Assembly: GCA_934162625.1 (NCBI GenBank)
Contig: CAKPJM010000010.1
Coordinates: forward strand, 1 to 28,913
Direction: 5' to 3'
Source of the DNA: an uncultured Clostridia bacterium
GTDB lineage: Bacteria > Bacillota > Clostridia > TANB77 > CAG-508
Length of the DNA: 28,913 bases
The position numbers and the translations under genes were made by a program. The notes under the pieces are model-generated. The model saw only the letters and a program-made list of their open reading frames with translations, did not search any database and was not told where the DNA came from. Every line of letters starts with the position of its first letter. The first letter of the stretch is position 1. Of this stretch, positions 16,113 through 25,668 are shown piece by piece.

Positions 16113-17249
16113 ATGGTTAAAAAAGTAGCAATAATAACAAATGGTGGAGATTGTCCAGGATTAAATGCAGTAATACGTGCAATAGTAAAAACAGCAGAAA
16201 CTCATGGAGTAGAATGCTATGGCTATATAGAAGGCTATAAAGGAATGTTAGAAAATAATTATATTAAATTAGAATCAAATGGAAGTGCATCAGGTTTACT
16301 TCATAGAGGGGGAACAATTATAGGATCATCAAATAGCACAAACTTATTTAATTATCCAGTAGAAGAAAATGGACAAACAGTGTATAAGGATATGTCATAT
16401 AAAGCAGTAGAAAATGTTAAAGAAGCGGGATTTGATTGTATATTTACAGTAGGAGGAGATGGAACACAAAAATCTGCAAGAGATTTTTCTTTAAGAGGAT
16501 TAAACGTAATAGGAGTTCCTAAAACAATAGACAATGATGTAGCACATTCAGAAATAACATTCGGATACAATACAGCTGTATCAGTTGCAACAGAGGCACT
16601 AGATAGATTGCACTCAACGGCAGAGTCTCATCACAGAATAATGACATTAGAAGTAATGGGAAGGTATGCAGGTTGGATAGCATTAGAATCAGCAATAGCA
16701 GGAGGAGCAGATGCTGCAATAATTCCAGAAATACCATATGATATAGAAAAAATTGTAGAAAAAATAAATAGAAGAAAAGAAGAAGGAAAAAAATTCAGTA
16801 TAATAGTAGTGTCAGAAGGAGCAAGACCAAAAGATGGAGAAATGACAATAAAACAGACTTTACATGATGGTGCTGGATTGGACAACATAAGACTTGGAGG
16901 AATTGGAGAAAAACTTGCAAGAGACCTAGAACAATTAACAGGAATGGTATCTAGAAATACAGTACTTGGATATGTTCAAAGAGGAGGAACCCCAACAGCA
17001 TTTGATAGAGTCTTATCTACAAAATATGGAAGTAAAGCAATGGAGCTTGCATTAGCTGGTAAATTTAATGTATTAGTAACATTGCAAAATGGAAAATTAG
17101 GATATGTAACACTAGAAGAAGTTGTAGGAAACAATAAAGAAATAGGTGCACGCTCAGGAGGAACAGAAAGCACAAATATAAAAAGAGTAACAATGGATGA
17201 TGATTTAGTAAGAGTAGCAAGAGACCTAGATATTTGTTTAGGAGACTAG
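16113..17249 (+). CDS. pfkA: 6-phosphofructokinase, Gly/Lys donor-site variant
   Basis: Phosphorylates fructose 6-phosphate in glycolysis. Visible motifs: GGDCPGLNAVIR (residues 11-22), GGDGT (114-118), PKTIDND (136-142, catalytic Asp), MGRYAGWIAL, PEIPYD and GYVQRGGTP. 378 aa is longer than classical ATP-PfkA (about 320). The two positions that classically separate donors are mixed: Gly in GGDG (ATP-like) and Lys in PKTIDND (PPi-like). This fits the longer group of PFKs with uncertain donor, so ATP or PPi use is open. AGGTGA ribosome site. Three CGG trinucleotides occur, all across codon boundaries, and the frame is intact. argS follows after 16 nt, probably in one transcript. Confidence 0.92.
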   Translation: MVKKVAIITNGGDCPGLNAVIRAIVKTAETHGVECYGYIEGYKGMLENNYIKLESNGSASGLLHRGGTIIGSSNSTNLFNYPVEENGQTVYKDMSYKAVENVKEAGFDCIFTVGGDGTQKSARDFSLRGLNVIGVPKTIDNDVAHSEITFGYNTAVSVATEALDRLHSTAESHHRIMTLEVMGRYAGWIALESAIAGGADAAIIPEIPYDIEKIVEKINRRKEEGKKFSIIVVSEGARPKDGEMTIKQTLHDGAGLDNIRLGGIGEKLARDLEQLTGMVSRNTVLGYVQRGGTPTAFDRVLSTKYGSKAMELALAGKFNVLVTLQNGKLGYVTLEEVVGNNKEIGARSGGTESTNIKRVTMDDDLVRVARDLDICLGD

Positions 17250-17265
17250 AAAGAGAGAAAATAGA

Positions 17266-18975
17266 ATGGTAAATTTTAAAAAAGAAATTGCAAAAGAAAT
17301 TGCAGAAGTAACAAATTTAGACAGTAAAGAATTAGAAAATTACATAGAAATTCCACCAAATTCAGATTTGGGAGATTATGCTTTTCCATGTTTTAAGCTT
17401 GCAAAAGAATTAAGAAAAGCACCACCAATGATTGCAAACGAAATAAAAGATAATATAAAAATAGATGAAAATGTAATAGAAAAAATTGAAGTTGTGGGTG
17501 GATATTTAAATATATACATAAATAAACAAACATTAGTAAAAGAAGTGCTAGAAGCTGTTGCAAAAAATAAAGAAAAATATGGTTCATCAACATTAGGAGA
17601 AGGAAAAAATGTTGTAATAGATTATTCAGCACCAAATATTGCAAAACCATTCCATATTGGCCATCTACGTTCAACCGTAATAGGGGGAGCTCTATACAAA
17701 ATATACAATTTCTTAGGATACAATAGTGTAGGAATTAATTTCTTGGGAGACTGGGGTCTTCAATTCGGAAAAGTTATGGCAGGAATTAAACTTTGGAAAG
17801 ATGAATATGACTTCGAAAATGATGAAATGTCAAGCATATTAAAAACATATATACGTTTCAACAAAGAAGAAAAGGAAAATCCAGAACTTACAGACTTAGC
17901 TAGAGCTGAATTTAGAAAATTAGAAGATGGAGACCAAGAAACATATAAATTATGGGAACATATTAGAAAGATAAGTTTAGAAAATTACGAAAAAACATAT
18001 AAATTACTAAATTCAAAATTCGATTCATACAATGGAGAAGCATATTACAACGACAAAATGGAATCGGTTGTAGCAGAATTAAAAGAAAAAGGATTATTAA
18101 AAGAATCTCAAGGAGCGCAAGTTGTAGATTTAGAAAAATACAATATGCCTCCATGTATAATAATTACATCTGCTGGAACTACAATATATGCAACAAGAGA
18201 TTTAGCATCTCTAAAAGATAGAATGAATACATATAATTTTGATAAAGCAATTTATGTTGTAGGAAATGAACAATCATTACATTTTAAACAAGTATTTAAA
18301 GTATTTGAATTAATGGGATATGAGAATTATGCTAAAAACTGTGTACACGTTCCTTTCGGACTGGTAGTAGATAAAGACGGAGAAAAGATAGGCTCAAGAA
18401 AAGGAAACTCAGTATTCCTAGAAGATATTTTAAATGAAGCAATAGATAAAGTAAAAGATATAATAAATGAGAAAAATCCAAAATTAGAAAATAAAGAAGA
18501 AGTAGCAAGAAAGGTCGGAGTAGGAGCAATTATATTTAATGATTTGTCTAATAGTAGAATTAAAGATGAAATATTTGATTGGGATATGCTTCTTAACTTC
18601 CAAGGAGAAACAGGACCATATATTCAGTATATTTATGTAAGAACAAGAAGCTTACTAAATAAAGCAGGATATATGCCAAAAATAGAAGAAATAGACTTTT
18701 CAAAAATAACTGAAAAAGAAGCATTAGACACATTGAAACTTATATATCAATTTAATGATGTTGTAAAAAATGCTGCAGAAAAAAATGAGCCATCAATTTT
18801 AGCTAGATACTTAATAGATTTAAGTCAAAGCTTTAGCACATATTATAATGAACATAGAATAATTACAGAAGATAAAGACGTTCAAGATGCTAGATTATTC
18901 TTGACATATGCTGTTGGAACAGTGTTAAAAACAGGAGCAGAATTGTTAGGAATGGAAATGCCAGAACGTATGTAA
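17266..18975 (+). CDS. argS: Arginine--tRNA ligase
   Basis: Class I synthetase charging tRNA-Arg. The N-terminal Add-1 domain is followed by PNIAKPFHIGHLRSTVIGG carrying HIGH (about residues 131-134), GDWGLQFGK, YATRDLAS, and GSRKGNSVFLEDIL, the degenerate KMSKS-like site of this family. The C-terminal DALR domain ends at MPERM. 569 aa is typical. Five CGG trinucleotides occur, all straddling codons. Since the unusual behaviour in this genome concerns CGG, formally an Arg codon, the presence of a normal-looking ArgRS is worth noting; it does not show which tRNA-Arg species exist. No T-box is seen upstream. Confidence 0.97.
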   Translation: MVNFKKEIAKEIAEVTNLDSKELENYIEIPPNSDLGDYAFPCFKLAKELRKAPPMIANEIKDNIKIDENVIEKIEVVGGYLNIYINKQTLVKEVLEAVAKNKEKYGSSTLGEGKNVVIDYSAPNIAKPFHIGHLRSTVIGGALYKIYNFLGYNSVGINFLGDWGLQFGKVMAGIKLWKDEYDFENDEMSSILKTYIRFNKEEKENPELTDLARAEFRKLEDGDQETYKLWEHIRKISLENYEKTYKLLNSKFDSYNGEAYYNDKMESVVAELKEKGLLKESQGAQVVDLEKYNMPPCIIITSAGTTIYATRDLASLKDRMNTYNFDKAIYVVGNEQSLHFKQVFKVFELMGYENYAKNCVHVPFGLVVDKDGEKIGSRKGNSVFLEDILNEAIDKVKDIINEKNPKLENKEEVARKVGVGAIIFNDLSNSRIKDEIFDWDMLLNFQGETGPYIQYIYVRTRSLLNKAGYMPKIEEIDFSKITEKEALDTLKLIYQFNDVVKNAAEKNEPSILARYLIDLSQSFSTYYNEHRIITEDKDVQDARLFLTYAVGTVLKTGAELLGMEMPERM

Positions 18976-19008
18976 TCGAAAATAAAATATTTTAAGGAGG
19001 CAGTGATT

Positions 19009-19635
19009 ATGGAAGTAATCGAATTAAAACACCCATTAGTTGAACACAAATTAGCAATTTTAAGGGATAAAAAAACAGGAACAAAAGAATTTAGAGAGAT
19101 AGTATCAGAGCTTGCTACAATGCTTTGTTATGAAGCAATGAAAGATGCAAAAATGGAAGAAGTGGAAATAGAAACTCCAATTCAAAAAATGAAAACAAGA
19201 AAGATTAATGAAGATAATTATGCATTTGTTCCTATTTTAAGAGCTGGAACAGGTATGCTAGATGGTATAATTCAAGTAGTACCAAATGCTAAAATAGGAC
19301 ATATTGGAATGTATAGAGATGAAGAAACTTTTAAACCAAATGTATATTTCTTTAAAGTACCAAAAGATATTGCAGAAAGAGAAGTTTTAATATTAGATCC
19401 AATGCTTGCAACAGGTGGATCAGGAATAGATGCAATAGAATTATTAAAAGAAAAAGGCGTTAAGAATATAAAATTTTTATGCATAATTGCTGCCCCAGAA
19501 GGAATAAAAGCAATGCAAGAAAAACATCCAGATGTACAAATTTATTGCACAGCAATAGATGAAAAATTAAATGAACATGCCTATATAGTGCCAGGACTTG
19601 GAGATGCAGGAGACAGAATATTTGGAACAAAATAA
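19009..19635 (+). CDS. upp: Uracil phosphoribosyltransferase
   Basis: Converts uracil and PRPP to UMP in pyrimidine salvage. The PRPP-binding loop LILDPMLATGGSGIDAI (about residues 125-141) and the uracil-site end AYIVPGLGDAGDRIFGT are clear. 208 aa from ATG 19009, chosen because AAGGAGG ends 8 nt upstream; GTG 19003 is too close to it. It follows argS by 33 nt, so it is likely in the same transcript. Confidence 0.96.
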   Translation: MEVIELKHPLVEHKLAILRDKKTGTKEFREIVSELATMLCYEAMKDAKMEEVEIETPIQKMKTRKINEDNYAFVPILRAGTGMLDGIIQVVPNAKIGHIGMYRDEETFKPNVYFFKVPKDIAEREVLILDPMLATGGSGIDAIELLKEKGVKNIKFLCIIAAPEGIKAMQEKHPDVQIYCTAIDEKLNEHAYIVPGLGDAGDRIFGTK

Positions 19636-19738
19636 AATATAAATAATTATAAAAATGTATTTACATTTGTTCTTTAATCTGATATAAATATATACATAAT
19701 AAATAATCATAAAATTTAATAATAAAGGAGCTATTATA

Positions 19739-20620
19739 ATGGATAAACAAATTGCTAGTTTTTTGGAGTTTATTGAAAATGATAGAAAATTAACTGACAA
19801 TACATTACAATCATACAGAAGAGATATTCTTCAATATAAAAAGTATGTTGAATCAAATGATATAAATTATTCTAAGGTTAAAACAGAAGATATAAAAACA
19901 TATTTACAGTATTTGCGTGATATTAATAGAAAAGCTTCTACAATATCTAGAAGTCTAGCATCTATTAGATTATTTTATCAATATGAATTAAGAAATGATA
20001 AAATAAAATCTGATCCAACAGAAGGAGTTCAATCTCCAAAAATAGAAAAAAGAGTTCCAAGCATTTTAACATCTCAAGAGGTTTCTTTATTGTTAGATCA
20101 ACCAAAAGATGTAGACCTAAAAGGAACACGTGATAAAGCTATGCTAGAATTTGCATATGCTACTGGAATGAGAGTTACTGAAATAATATCTCTTAATGTT
20201 GAAGATGTTAATTTAGAAACAGGAACTGTAACTTGTAAAAATGGAAATAAACAAAGGAATATTCCTTTAGGAAATATGTCTTTAAAAGCTCTTAAGGAAT
20301 ATATATATGAAGCAAGACCAGTGATGATAAAATCTGAAAAGGAAAAAGCTTTGTTTGTGAATATAAATGGAAGAAGATTAACAAGACAAGGCTTCTGGAA
20401 AATCATAAAATATTATAAAGAGCAAGCTCATATAACAAAAGATATTACACCACACGTATTAAGACATTCGTTTGCAACACATTTATTACAAAATGGTGCT
20501 GATTTAAAAGCTATTCAAGCAATGCTTGGACATTCTGATATATCTTCTACACAGATATACATGCAATTCCAAGACGAAAGCATAAAAAATATATATAAAA
20601 AAGCTCACCCAAGAGCATAG
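19739..20620 (+). CDS. xerD: Tyrosine recombinase XerD-type
   Basis: 293-aa tyrosine site-specific recombinase, of the size and order expected for the chromosome-dimer resolvase XerD. The N-terminal SAM-like core-binding domain (FLEFIENDRKLTDNTLQSY) is followed by the catalytic domain with Arg in ATGMRVTEI, the HxxR box HVLRHSFATHLL, LGHSDISSTQIYM with the nucleophile Tyr, and Lys in the beta hairpin (CKNGNKQRNIPL). AAGGAG precedes the ATG. XerC versus XerD is judged by overall length and sequence feel, so the letter is less sure than the family. Confidence 0.85.
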   Translation: MDKQIASFLEFIENDRKLTDNTLQSYRRDILQYKKYVESNDINYSKVKTEDIKTYLQYLRDINRKASTISRSLASIRLFYQYELRNDKIKSDPTEGVQSPKIEKRVPSILTSQEVSLLLDQPKDVDLKGTRDKAMLEFAYATGMRVTEIISLNVEDVNLETGTVTCKNGNKQRNIPLGNMSLKALKEYIYEARPVMIKSEKEKALFVNINGRRLTRQGFWKIIKYYKEQAHITKDITPHVLRHSFATHLLQNGADLKAIQAMLGHSDISSTQIYMQFQDESIKNIYKKAHPRA

Positions 20621-20637
20621 ATAAGGTATAGAGAGTG

Positions 20638-20705
20638 GGGATGCAATTTAGGCATCCCAAACTTTTAAAATATTAGATTAAGTGATGAACTTAATCTCTT
20701 TTATT
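20638..20705 (+). terminator. Two tandem hairpins after xerD
   Basis: First: GGGATGC (20638-20644) with GCATCCC (20652-20658). Second: AGATTAAGT (20675-20683) with ACTTAATCT (20689-20697), followed by CTTTTATT. The second is a plausible intrinsic terminator separating xerD from guaB. Confidence 0.65.
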
Positions 20706-20741
20706 ACATAATATTAATAATTAAAAAAGAAGGAGAAAAAT

Positions 20742-22256
20742 ATGTCAAGAATATTACCAGATATATCAAGAACTTTTAACGAGTTTTTATTGTTACCAAA
20801 CTTAACAGACGAAAGATGCATCCCTGCAAATGTATCTTTGCGTACACCTCTAGTAAAATTTAAAAAAGGTGAAGAAGCCAAATTCTATGCAAATGTACCT
20901 ATGGTTTCTGCAATAATGCAATCTGTATCAGGAGAAAAAATGGGGATTGCATTAGCTCGTGAAGGTGGACTTGCTTTTATATATGGTTCTCAATCAATAG
21001 AATCACAAGCAGAAATGGTTTACCATGTAAAAAAACATAAAGCAGGTTTTGTAATTAGTGATTCAAATGTAAAATCAGGAACTACTCTAAAAGAAGTTTT
21101 AGAGCTAGTTGAAAAAACAGGACATTCAACTGTAATAATTACAGACGATGGAACTTCCTCAGGAAAATTTCTAGGAATTGTAACAAATAAAGATTATAGA
21201 CTGTCAAGAGATAATCAAAATGAACCAATAGACAATTTTATGACTAAAAAAGAAGATGTTGTATGGGCAAAAAAAGGAATAACATTATCAGAAGCAAATG
21301 ATATAATATGGGATAAGAAAATAAATTGCTTACCAATATTAACAGAAGAAGGAAACTTAAAATATTTAGTATTTAGAAAAGATTACGAAGACAGAAAAAA
21401 TAATCCAAATTCTTTATTAGATGAAAATAAAAGATACATTGTTGGAGCAGGTATAAATACTAGAGATTACGAAGAAAGAATACCTGCATTAGTTAAAGCG
21501 GGAGTAGATATTATTTGCATGGATTCTTCTGATGGATATTCAGTATGGCAAAAAAATACTATAGATTTTGTAAGAGAAAAATATGGAGATGACCTAAAAA
21601 TAGGGGCAGGAAATGTTGTAGACAGAGAAGGGTTTAGATATTTAGCAGACGCTGGTGCAGACTTTATAAAAGTTGGAGTAGGTGGAGGATCAATTTGTAT
21701 AACTCGTGAAACAAAAGGAATTGGTCGCGGACAAGCAAGTGCCTTAATGGAAGTTGTAGATGAAAGAAACAAATATTTTGAAGAAACGGGTATATATATT
21801 CCAGTATGTTCAGATGGTGGAATAGTATATGATCATCATATTACTCTTGCTTTAGCAATGGGGGCAGATTATGTAATGATGGGAAGATATTTTGCTAGAT
21901 TTGATGAGAGTCCAACAAGAGTTGTTAAATTAGGAAATAACTATGTAAAAGAATATTGGGGAGAAGGATCAAACAGGGCAAGAAATTGGCAAAGATACGA
22001 TTTAGGCGGAGAAGCAAAAAATAAACTTGCTTTTGAAGAAGGCGTAGATTCATATATACCATATGCAGGATCACTAAAAGATAATTTAGAGATAACAGTT
22101 GCAAAGATAAAATCAACAATGTGTAACTGTGGAGCAATAACAATACCAGAATTGCATGAAAAAGCAAGACTAACAATGGTTTCAGAAGTTAGTATTTCAG
22201 AAGGTGGAGCACATGATGTAACACTAAAAGAGATAGATCATTCATATAAATCATAA
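20742..22256 (+). CDS. guaB: IMP dehydrogenase, variant active-site loop
   Basis: Oxidises IMP to XMP, the first committed step to GMP. A TIM barrel is interrupted by two CBS domains (about residues 95-225). The catalytic Cys is residue 319 in GGGSICITRETKGIGRGQ; the usual loop reads GSICTTR...GxGxPQ, so this one differs at the Thr after Cys and at the Pro-Gln. GGIVYDHHITLALAMGADYVMMG and the flap Arg-Tyr (NWQRYD) are present. 504 aa. AGAAGGAG ribosome site. guaA, for the next step, is close by on the opposite strand. The phosphatase gene follows after 19 nt. No guanine riboswitch is visible upstream. Confidence 0.93.
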   Translation: MSRILPDISRTFNEFLLLPNLTDERCIPANVSLRTPLVKFKKGEEAKFYANVPMVSAIMQSVSGEKMGIALAREGGLAFIYGSQSIESQAEMVYHVKKHKAGFVISDSNVKSGTTLKEVLELVEKTGHSTVIITDDGTSSGKFLGIVTNKDYRLSRDNQNEPIDNFMTKKEDVVWAKKGITLSEANDIIWDKKINCLPILTEEGNLKYLVFRKDYEDRKNNPNSLLDENKRYIVGAGINTRDYEERIPALVKAGVDIICMDSSDGYSVWQKNTIDFVREKYGDDLKIGAGNVVDREGFRYLADAGADFIKVGVGGGSICITRETKGIGRGQASALMEVVDERNKYFEETGIYIPVCSDGGIVYDHHITLALAMGADYVMMGRYFARFDESPTRVVKLGNNYVKEYWGEGSNRARNWQRYDLGGEAKNKLAFEEGVDSYIPYAGSLKDNLEITVAKIKSTMCNCGAITIPELHEKARLTMVSEVSISEGGAHDVTLKEIDHSYKS

Positions 22257-22275
22257 ATTAAGGAGAGTTTGGTAT

Positions 22276-23734
22276 ATGAACACAGAAGATATTAAAAGGA
22301 TGTTAGATGAAATTGATCTGTTAATGATAAACCATTTAGATAATAATCATTTCCTTACAGATGAAAATATTATATTACAGATATCAAATATGATAGATAA
22401 AATTCAAAACGAAATAATTAAAAACAAAGGGAACAATGACCTAAATCTAGAAAAAAGATTCAACATTGTTGCTACAGCATTTATATCAGCAAAAAATAAA
22501 GAAAATGTTTTAAATGGTGAAGCAAGTAAATATTTTAAATGGTTGGAAAATGCAAAAGAAAATGCAAGAAAAGAGAAAAACGAAAATGAAAGAAGTGCAA
22601 AGGTAGCCAGTGCATTTGCTAAAAACTATACTTTTGGAAATAGCAATCCGGAAAATCTTCCAGTAAAGCAAACGGGGGTTAATAATTGGTTTAATAAACT
22701 GAAAACAAAAATAAAACAGCTTTTTAATGGAAATAGCAATAGCAAAAATGATAATAGCAACACTAGCGGTATACAAGAACCTCAAAATTCTACAAGAGTT
22801 AATGAAAAATATGCTAATAATGAGAAGAGCCGAAATGAATTTATTCGGAAATCTAACCACAGAGTATAAGGATGAGATTGTTGTTGTAAGTGATCTACAT
22901 GGCAACTTACAAAAATGGGAAATGATAAAAGAAACATTGATAAAAAATCCAAAAAGAAGACTTATAATAGAAGGCGACGCAATGGACAGAGGACAATTTG
23001 GAGTAGAGATATTATTACAGATAAAAGAACTATCTGATAAAGGGATAGTTGAATATTTGCCAGGAAATCATGATGTGTTTGCATATAATTATTTAGCAAC
23101 TAAGGGAAGTCAATTTGAAAATACAGATACTCATATATATGCTAAAGAAACTTGGACAGCGAATGGAGGAAAGATAACATTAGCAAATTTTGAAGATAAT
23201 AATTACAATGCTATAATGGAAAATGAACTAAGGAATGGAAGAATTAGTCATAGAATTTCTAGAGACGAATTAATAGAATGGTTAGGAAATCGCCCTATAC
23301 AGAAAAAAGTTCAACAAAATGGAATAACATATGCCTTAAGCCATGCAATGTTTGATGAAGAATTATATAAACAATATCCAGACTTTAATTTAAGAAAAGC
23401 TTTAGAACTTGAATTAGAACTTGAATTATATGGAAAAGAAGAAAATATAGAAATCTTGAATAAATTTAATAATTGTATGTGGTATAGAGAAAATGATAGT
23501 GATACACATTATTCAATAATATCTTGGCCAAAAGGAAATATTGTAGTAGTTGGGCACACAAGACAAAGAGAAGCAAATGTTCAGTACTTAGGAAATGATC
23601 CGAGCAAACCGATGATATATTTAGACTGTGGAAACGGAGAATTGCAAGGATTTAATCTTTCAACTGGACGCCATGAACCAATAGAAGAAAATGCAACAAA
23701 AAATCCAGAAATCTCAAACGAAAGACAACATTAA
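22276..23734 (+). CDS. PPP-family phosphoesterase with N-terminal helical region, joined by a +1 shift
   Basis: The C-terminal half is a calcineurin-like PPP phosphatase: SDLHGN, EGDAMDRG, LPGNHD, a His in SHAMFD and VVGHTRQ, all metal or phosphate ligands in the family. The N-terminal 190 residues are helical and charged, with a low-complexity Asn/Ser linker, and match nothing I know. A zero-frame CGG at 22846 (residue 191) sits at the junction; skipping one base fuses them into 485 aa. Without the skip the first ORF ends seven codons later. This case is weaker than the others, because ATG 22835 could start the phosphatase independently. It is probably cotranscribed with guaB (gap 19 nt). 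The substrate is unknown; protein Ser/Thr phosphatase or diadenosine hydrolase are options. Confidence 0.78.
22846..22849 (+). other. +1 shift site 9 (PPP phosphatase), ATT CGGA
   Basis: Zero-frame CGG exactly at the border of the helical region and the phosphatase domain. The skip gives NEFIGNLTTEYKDEIVVVSD. An internal ATG 11 nt upstream (22835) already lies in the phosphatase frame, so two separate products are an alternative. Confidence 0.75.
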
Positions 23735-23800
23735 TTTGCAAAATTAAGAGTCGTTTACATTTTGAATCAAAAAAATGAACATAATTATTTAATAAAAACA

Positions 23801-23838
23801 AAAATCTAGCAATTATTATTTTGCTAGATTTTTTTGTT
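23801..23838. terminator. Bidirectional terminator between the PPP gene and guaA
   Basis: 12-bp stem AAAATCTAGCAA (23801-23812) with 23821-23832, loop 23813-23820, with a T-run on each side, between convergent genes. Confidence 0.85.
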
Positions 23839-23842
23839 TTCT

Positions 23843-25381
23843 CTATTCCCATTCAATTGTTGCAGGTGGTTTAGAAGTTATATCGTATACAACTCTATTT
23901 ATATGCTTTACTTCATTTACAATTCTAGAAGATACCTTTTCTAATATGTCGTATGAAATTCTGCTCCAAGTAGCTGTCATAAAATCTGTTGTACAAACAC
24001 TTCTTAAAGCTAAAGTATAATCATATGTTCTATAGTCTCCCATAACTCCAACAGATTTTAGGTTTGTTAAAACTGCAAAATATTGATTTAACTCTTTATC
24101 TAATCCAGCATTTGCAACTTCTTCTCTAAAGATATAGTCTGCATCTTTTAAGATTTCTAGTTTTTCTTTTGTTATATCTCCAATAATTCTAATTGCAAGT
24201 CCAGGACCAGGGAATGGTTGTCTAAATACTAGTTTTTCTGGTATTCCAAGTTCTAAGCCAGTTTTTCTAACTTCGTCTTTAAATAAGTCTCTTAATGGTT
24301 CTATAATTTCTTTAAAATCAACATAGTCTGGAAGCCCGCCAACATTGTGATGACTTTTTATAACAGCAGCTTTTCCTTTACCACTTTCTATAACATCAGG
24401 GTAGATAGTACCTTGAACTAGAAAGTCTACTTTACCAATTTTTTTAGCTTCTTCTTCAAAAACTCTTATAAATTCTTCACCAATTATTTTTCTTTTCTTT
24501 TCAGGCTCAGAAACACCAGCAAGTTTAGATAAAAATCTTTCTTCTGCATTTACCCTAATAAGATTTATATCAAATTGATTTCTGAATATTTGTTCAACTT
24601 CATCACCTTCATTTTTACGAAGTAGACCATGATCAACAAATATACATGTAAGTTGTTTCCCAATAGCTTTATGTAATAGAACTGCTGCAACAGAAGAGTC
24701 AACTCCACCAGATAAAGCAAGTAATACTTTTTTATCTCCGATTTTTTCTCTTAAAGATTTAATAGATTCTTCTACAAAAGAAGACATTACCCAATCTCCA
24801 GAGCATTTGCAAATATTATATAAGAAGTTTCTAATTATTCTTACACCATTTACAGTATTATTTACTTCAGCATGAAATTGAATTCCATAAAAATTCAAGT
24901 CCTTATTTTCAATTGCTGCAGTAGGGCAGTTATCTGTAGTTGCAATAACTTTGAAACCTGTAGGAATTTCTTTTACTAAATCTGTGTGGCTCATTAAGCA
25001 AATATTTTTATTGTCAAAACCTTCAAAAAGTGGGGAAGAGGTATCTAAATTAACTTCAATTTCTCCATATTCTTTTTTAGTTCCTCTTTCAACTTTACCA
25101 CCTAAGTTGTGACTCATAAATTGCATTCCATAGCAAATTCCTAGAATTGGAATGCCAAGATTAAAAATTTCCTTGTCGCATGCAGGCGAATCTTCTTCGT
25201 AAACGCTTGCAGGACCTCCAGTAAATATTATACCTTTTGGATTAATTTGCTTTATTTTTTCAATAGGAGTGTCATATGGTAATACTTCTGAATAAACATT
25301 ACACTCCCTAACACGTCTTGCTATTAATTGATTAAATTGACTATAAAAGTCTAAAATAACAATAGTTTCTTTGCTCTTCAT
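23843..25381 (-). CDS. guaA: GMP synthase (glutamine-hydrolysing)
   Basis: Aminates XMP to GMP. The N-terminal class I glutamine amidotransferase has the nucleophile Cys83 in GICYGMQ and the His/Glu pair in QFHAEV. The ATP-pyrophosphatase domain has the PP-loop ALSGGVDSSVAAVLL (about residues 223-237). The C-terminal dimerisation domain ends KPPATIEWE, the usual GuaA end. 512 aa. GGAG precedes ATG. It is transcribed alone from a likely promoter at 25415-25443, convergent with guaB. No zero-frame CGG and no shift. Confidence 0.97.
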   Translation of the reverse strand: MKSKETIVILDFYSQFNQLIARRVRECNVYSEVLPYDTPIEKIKQINPKGIIFTGGPASVYEEDSPACDKEIFNLGIPILGICYGMQFMSHNLGGKVERGTKKEYGEIEVNLDTSSPLFEGFDNKNICLMSHTDLVKEIPTGFKVIATTDNCPTAAIENKDLNFYGIQFHAEVNNTVNGVRIIRNFLYNICKCSGDWVMSSFVEESIKSLREKIGDKKVLLALSGGVDSSVAAVLLHKAIGKQLTCIFVDHGLLRKNEGDEVEQIFRNQFDINLIRVNAEERFLSKLAGVSEPEKKRKIIGEEFIRVFEEEAKKIGKVDFLVQGTIYPDVIESGKGKAAVIKSHHNVGGLPDYVDFKEIIEPLRDLFKDEVRKTGLELGIPEKLVFRQPFPGPGLAIRIIGDITKEKLEILKDADYIFREEVANAGLDKELNQYFAVLTNLKSVGVMGDYRTYDYTLALRSVCTTDFMTATWSRISYDILEKVSSRIVNEVKHINRVVYDITSKPPATIEWE

Positions 25382-25414
25382 ATTAATTCTCCTTTTTTAA
25401 CAAACATATTTTAT

Positions 25415-25443
25415 ATTTTATCATAATGAAACAATTAAAGCAA
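25415..25443 (-). promoter_or_regulatory. Likely sigma-A promoter of guaA
   Basis: Minus strand TTGCTT (25438-25443), 17-nt spacer, TAAAAT (25415-25420), about 33 nt before the guaA ATG. There is no room for a purine riboswitch between it and the gene. Confidence 0.5.
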
Positions 25444-25468
25444 TACAGACAAATTGTAATTTGAGTGA

Positions 25469-25539
25469 GGGTGAATTCTAGGGACTGTCCATCACAATCA
25501 CCAAACCTGGGGATTTTGGGGACCGTCCTGAATTCACCC
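25469..25539. repeat. Dispersed repeat family A, long copy
   Basis: Outer arms GGGTGAATTC (25469-25478) and GAATTCACCC (25530-25539) enclose TAGGGACTGTCC and GGGGACCGTCCT halves with a variable middle. Confidence 0.7.
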
Positions 25540-25595
25540 GAAATGCAAAATTTATTGCAAAAATTGTAGGCGCGATTTTAATCGTCCACATTCTA

Positions 25596-25661
25596 AGAAA
25601 TTACTCCAATATTAATTTGTTTCGAGCAGACACAGGACCTGCCCCTACATTTATGGCAATT
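25596..25661. repeat. Dispersed repeat family B, copy 3
   Basis: Matches 10184-10250 from AAGAAATTAC through TTTCGAGCAGACACAGG to CCCCTACATTTAT. Confidence 0.7.
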
Positions 25662-25668
25662 TCTATGA

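Noticed and set aside
25382..25440. Guanine riboswitch upstream of guaA
   Set aside because: Only about 30 nt separate the probable promoter from the start, and the conserved three-way-junction loop motifs are absent.
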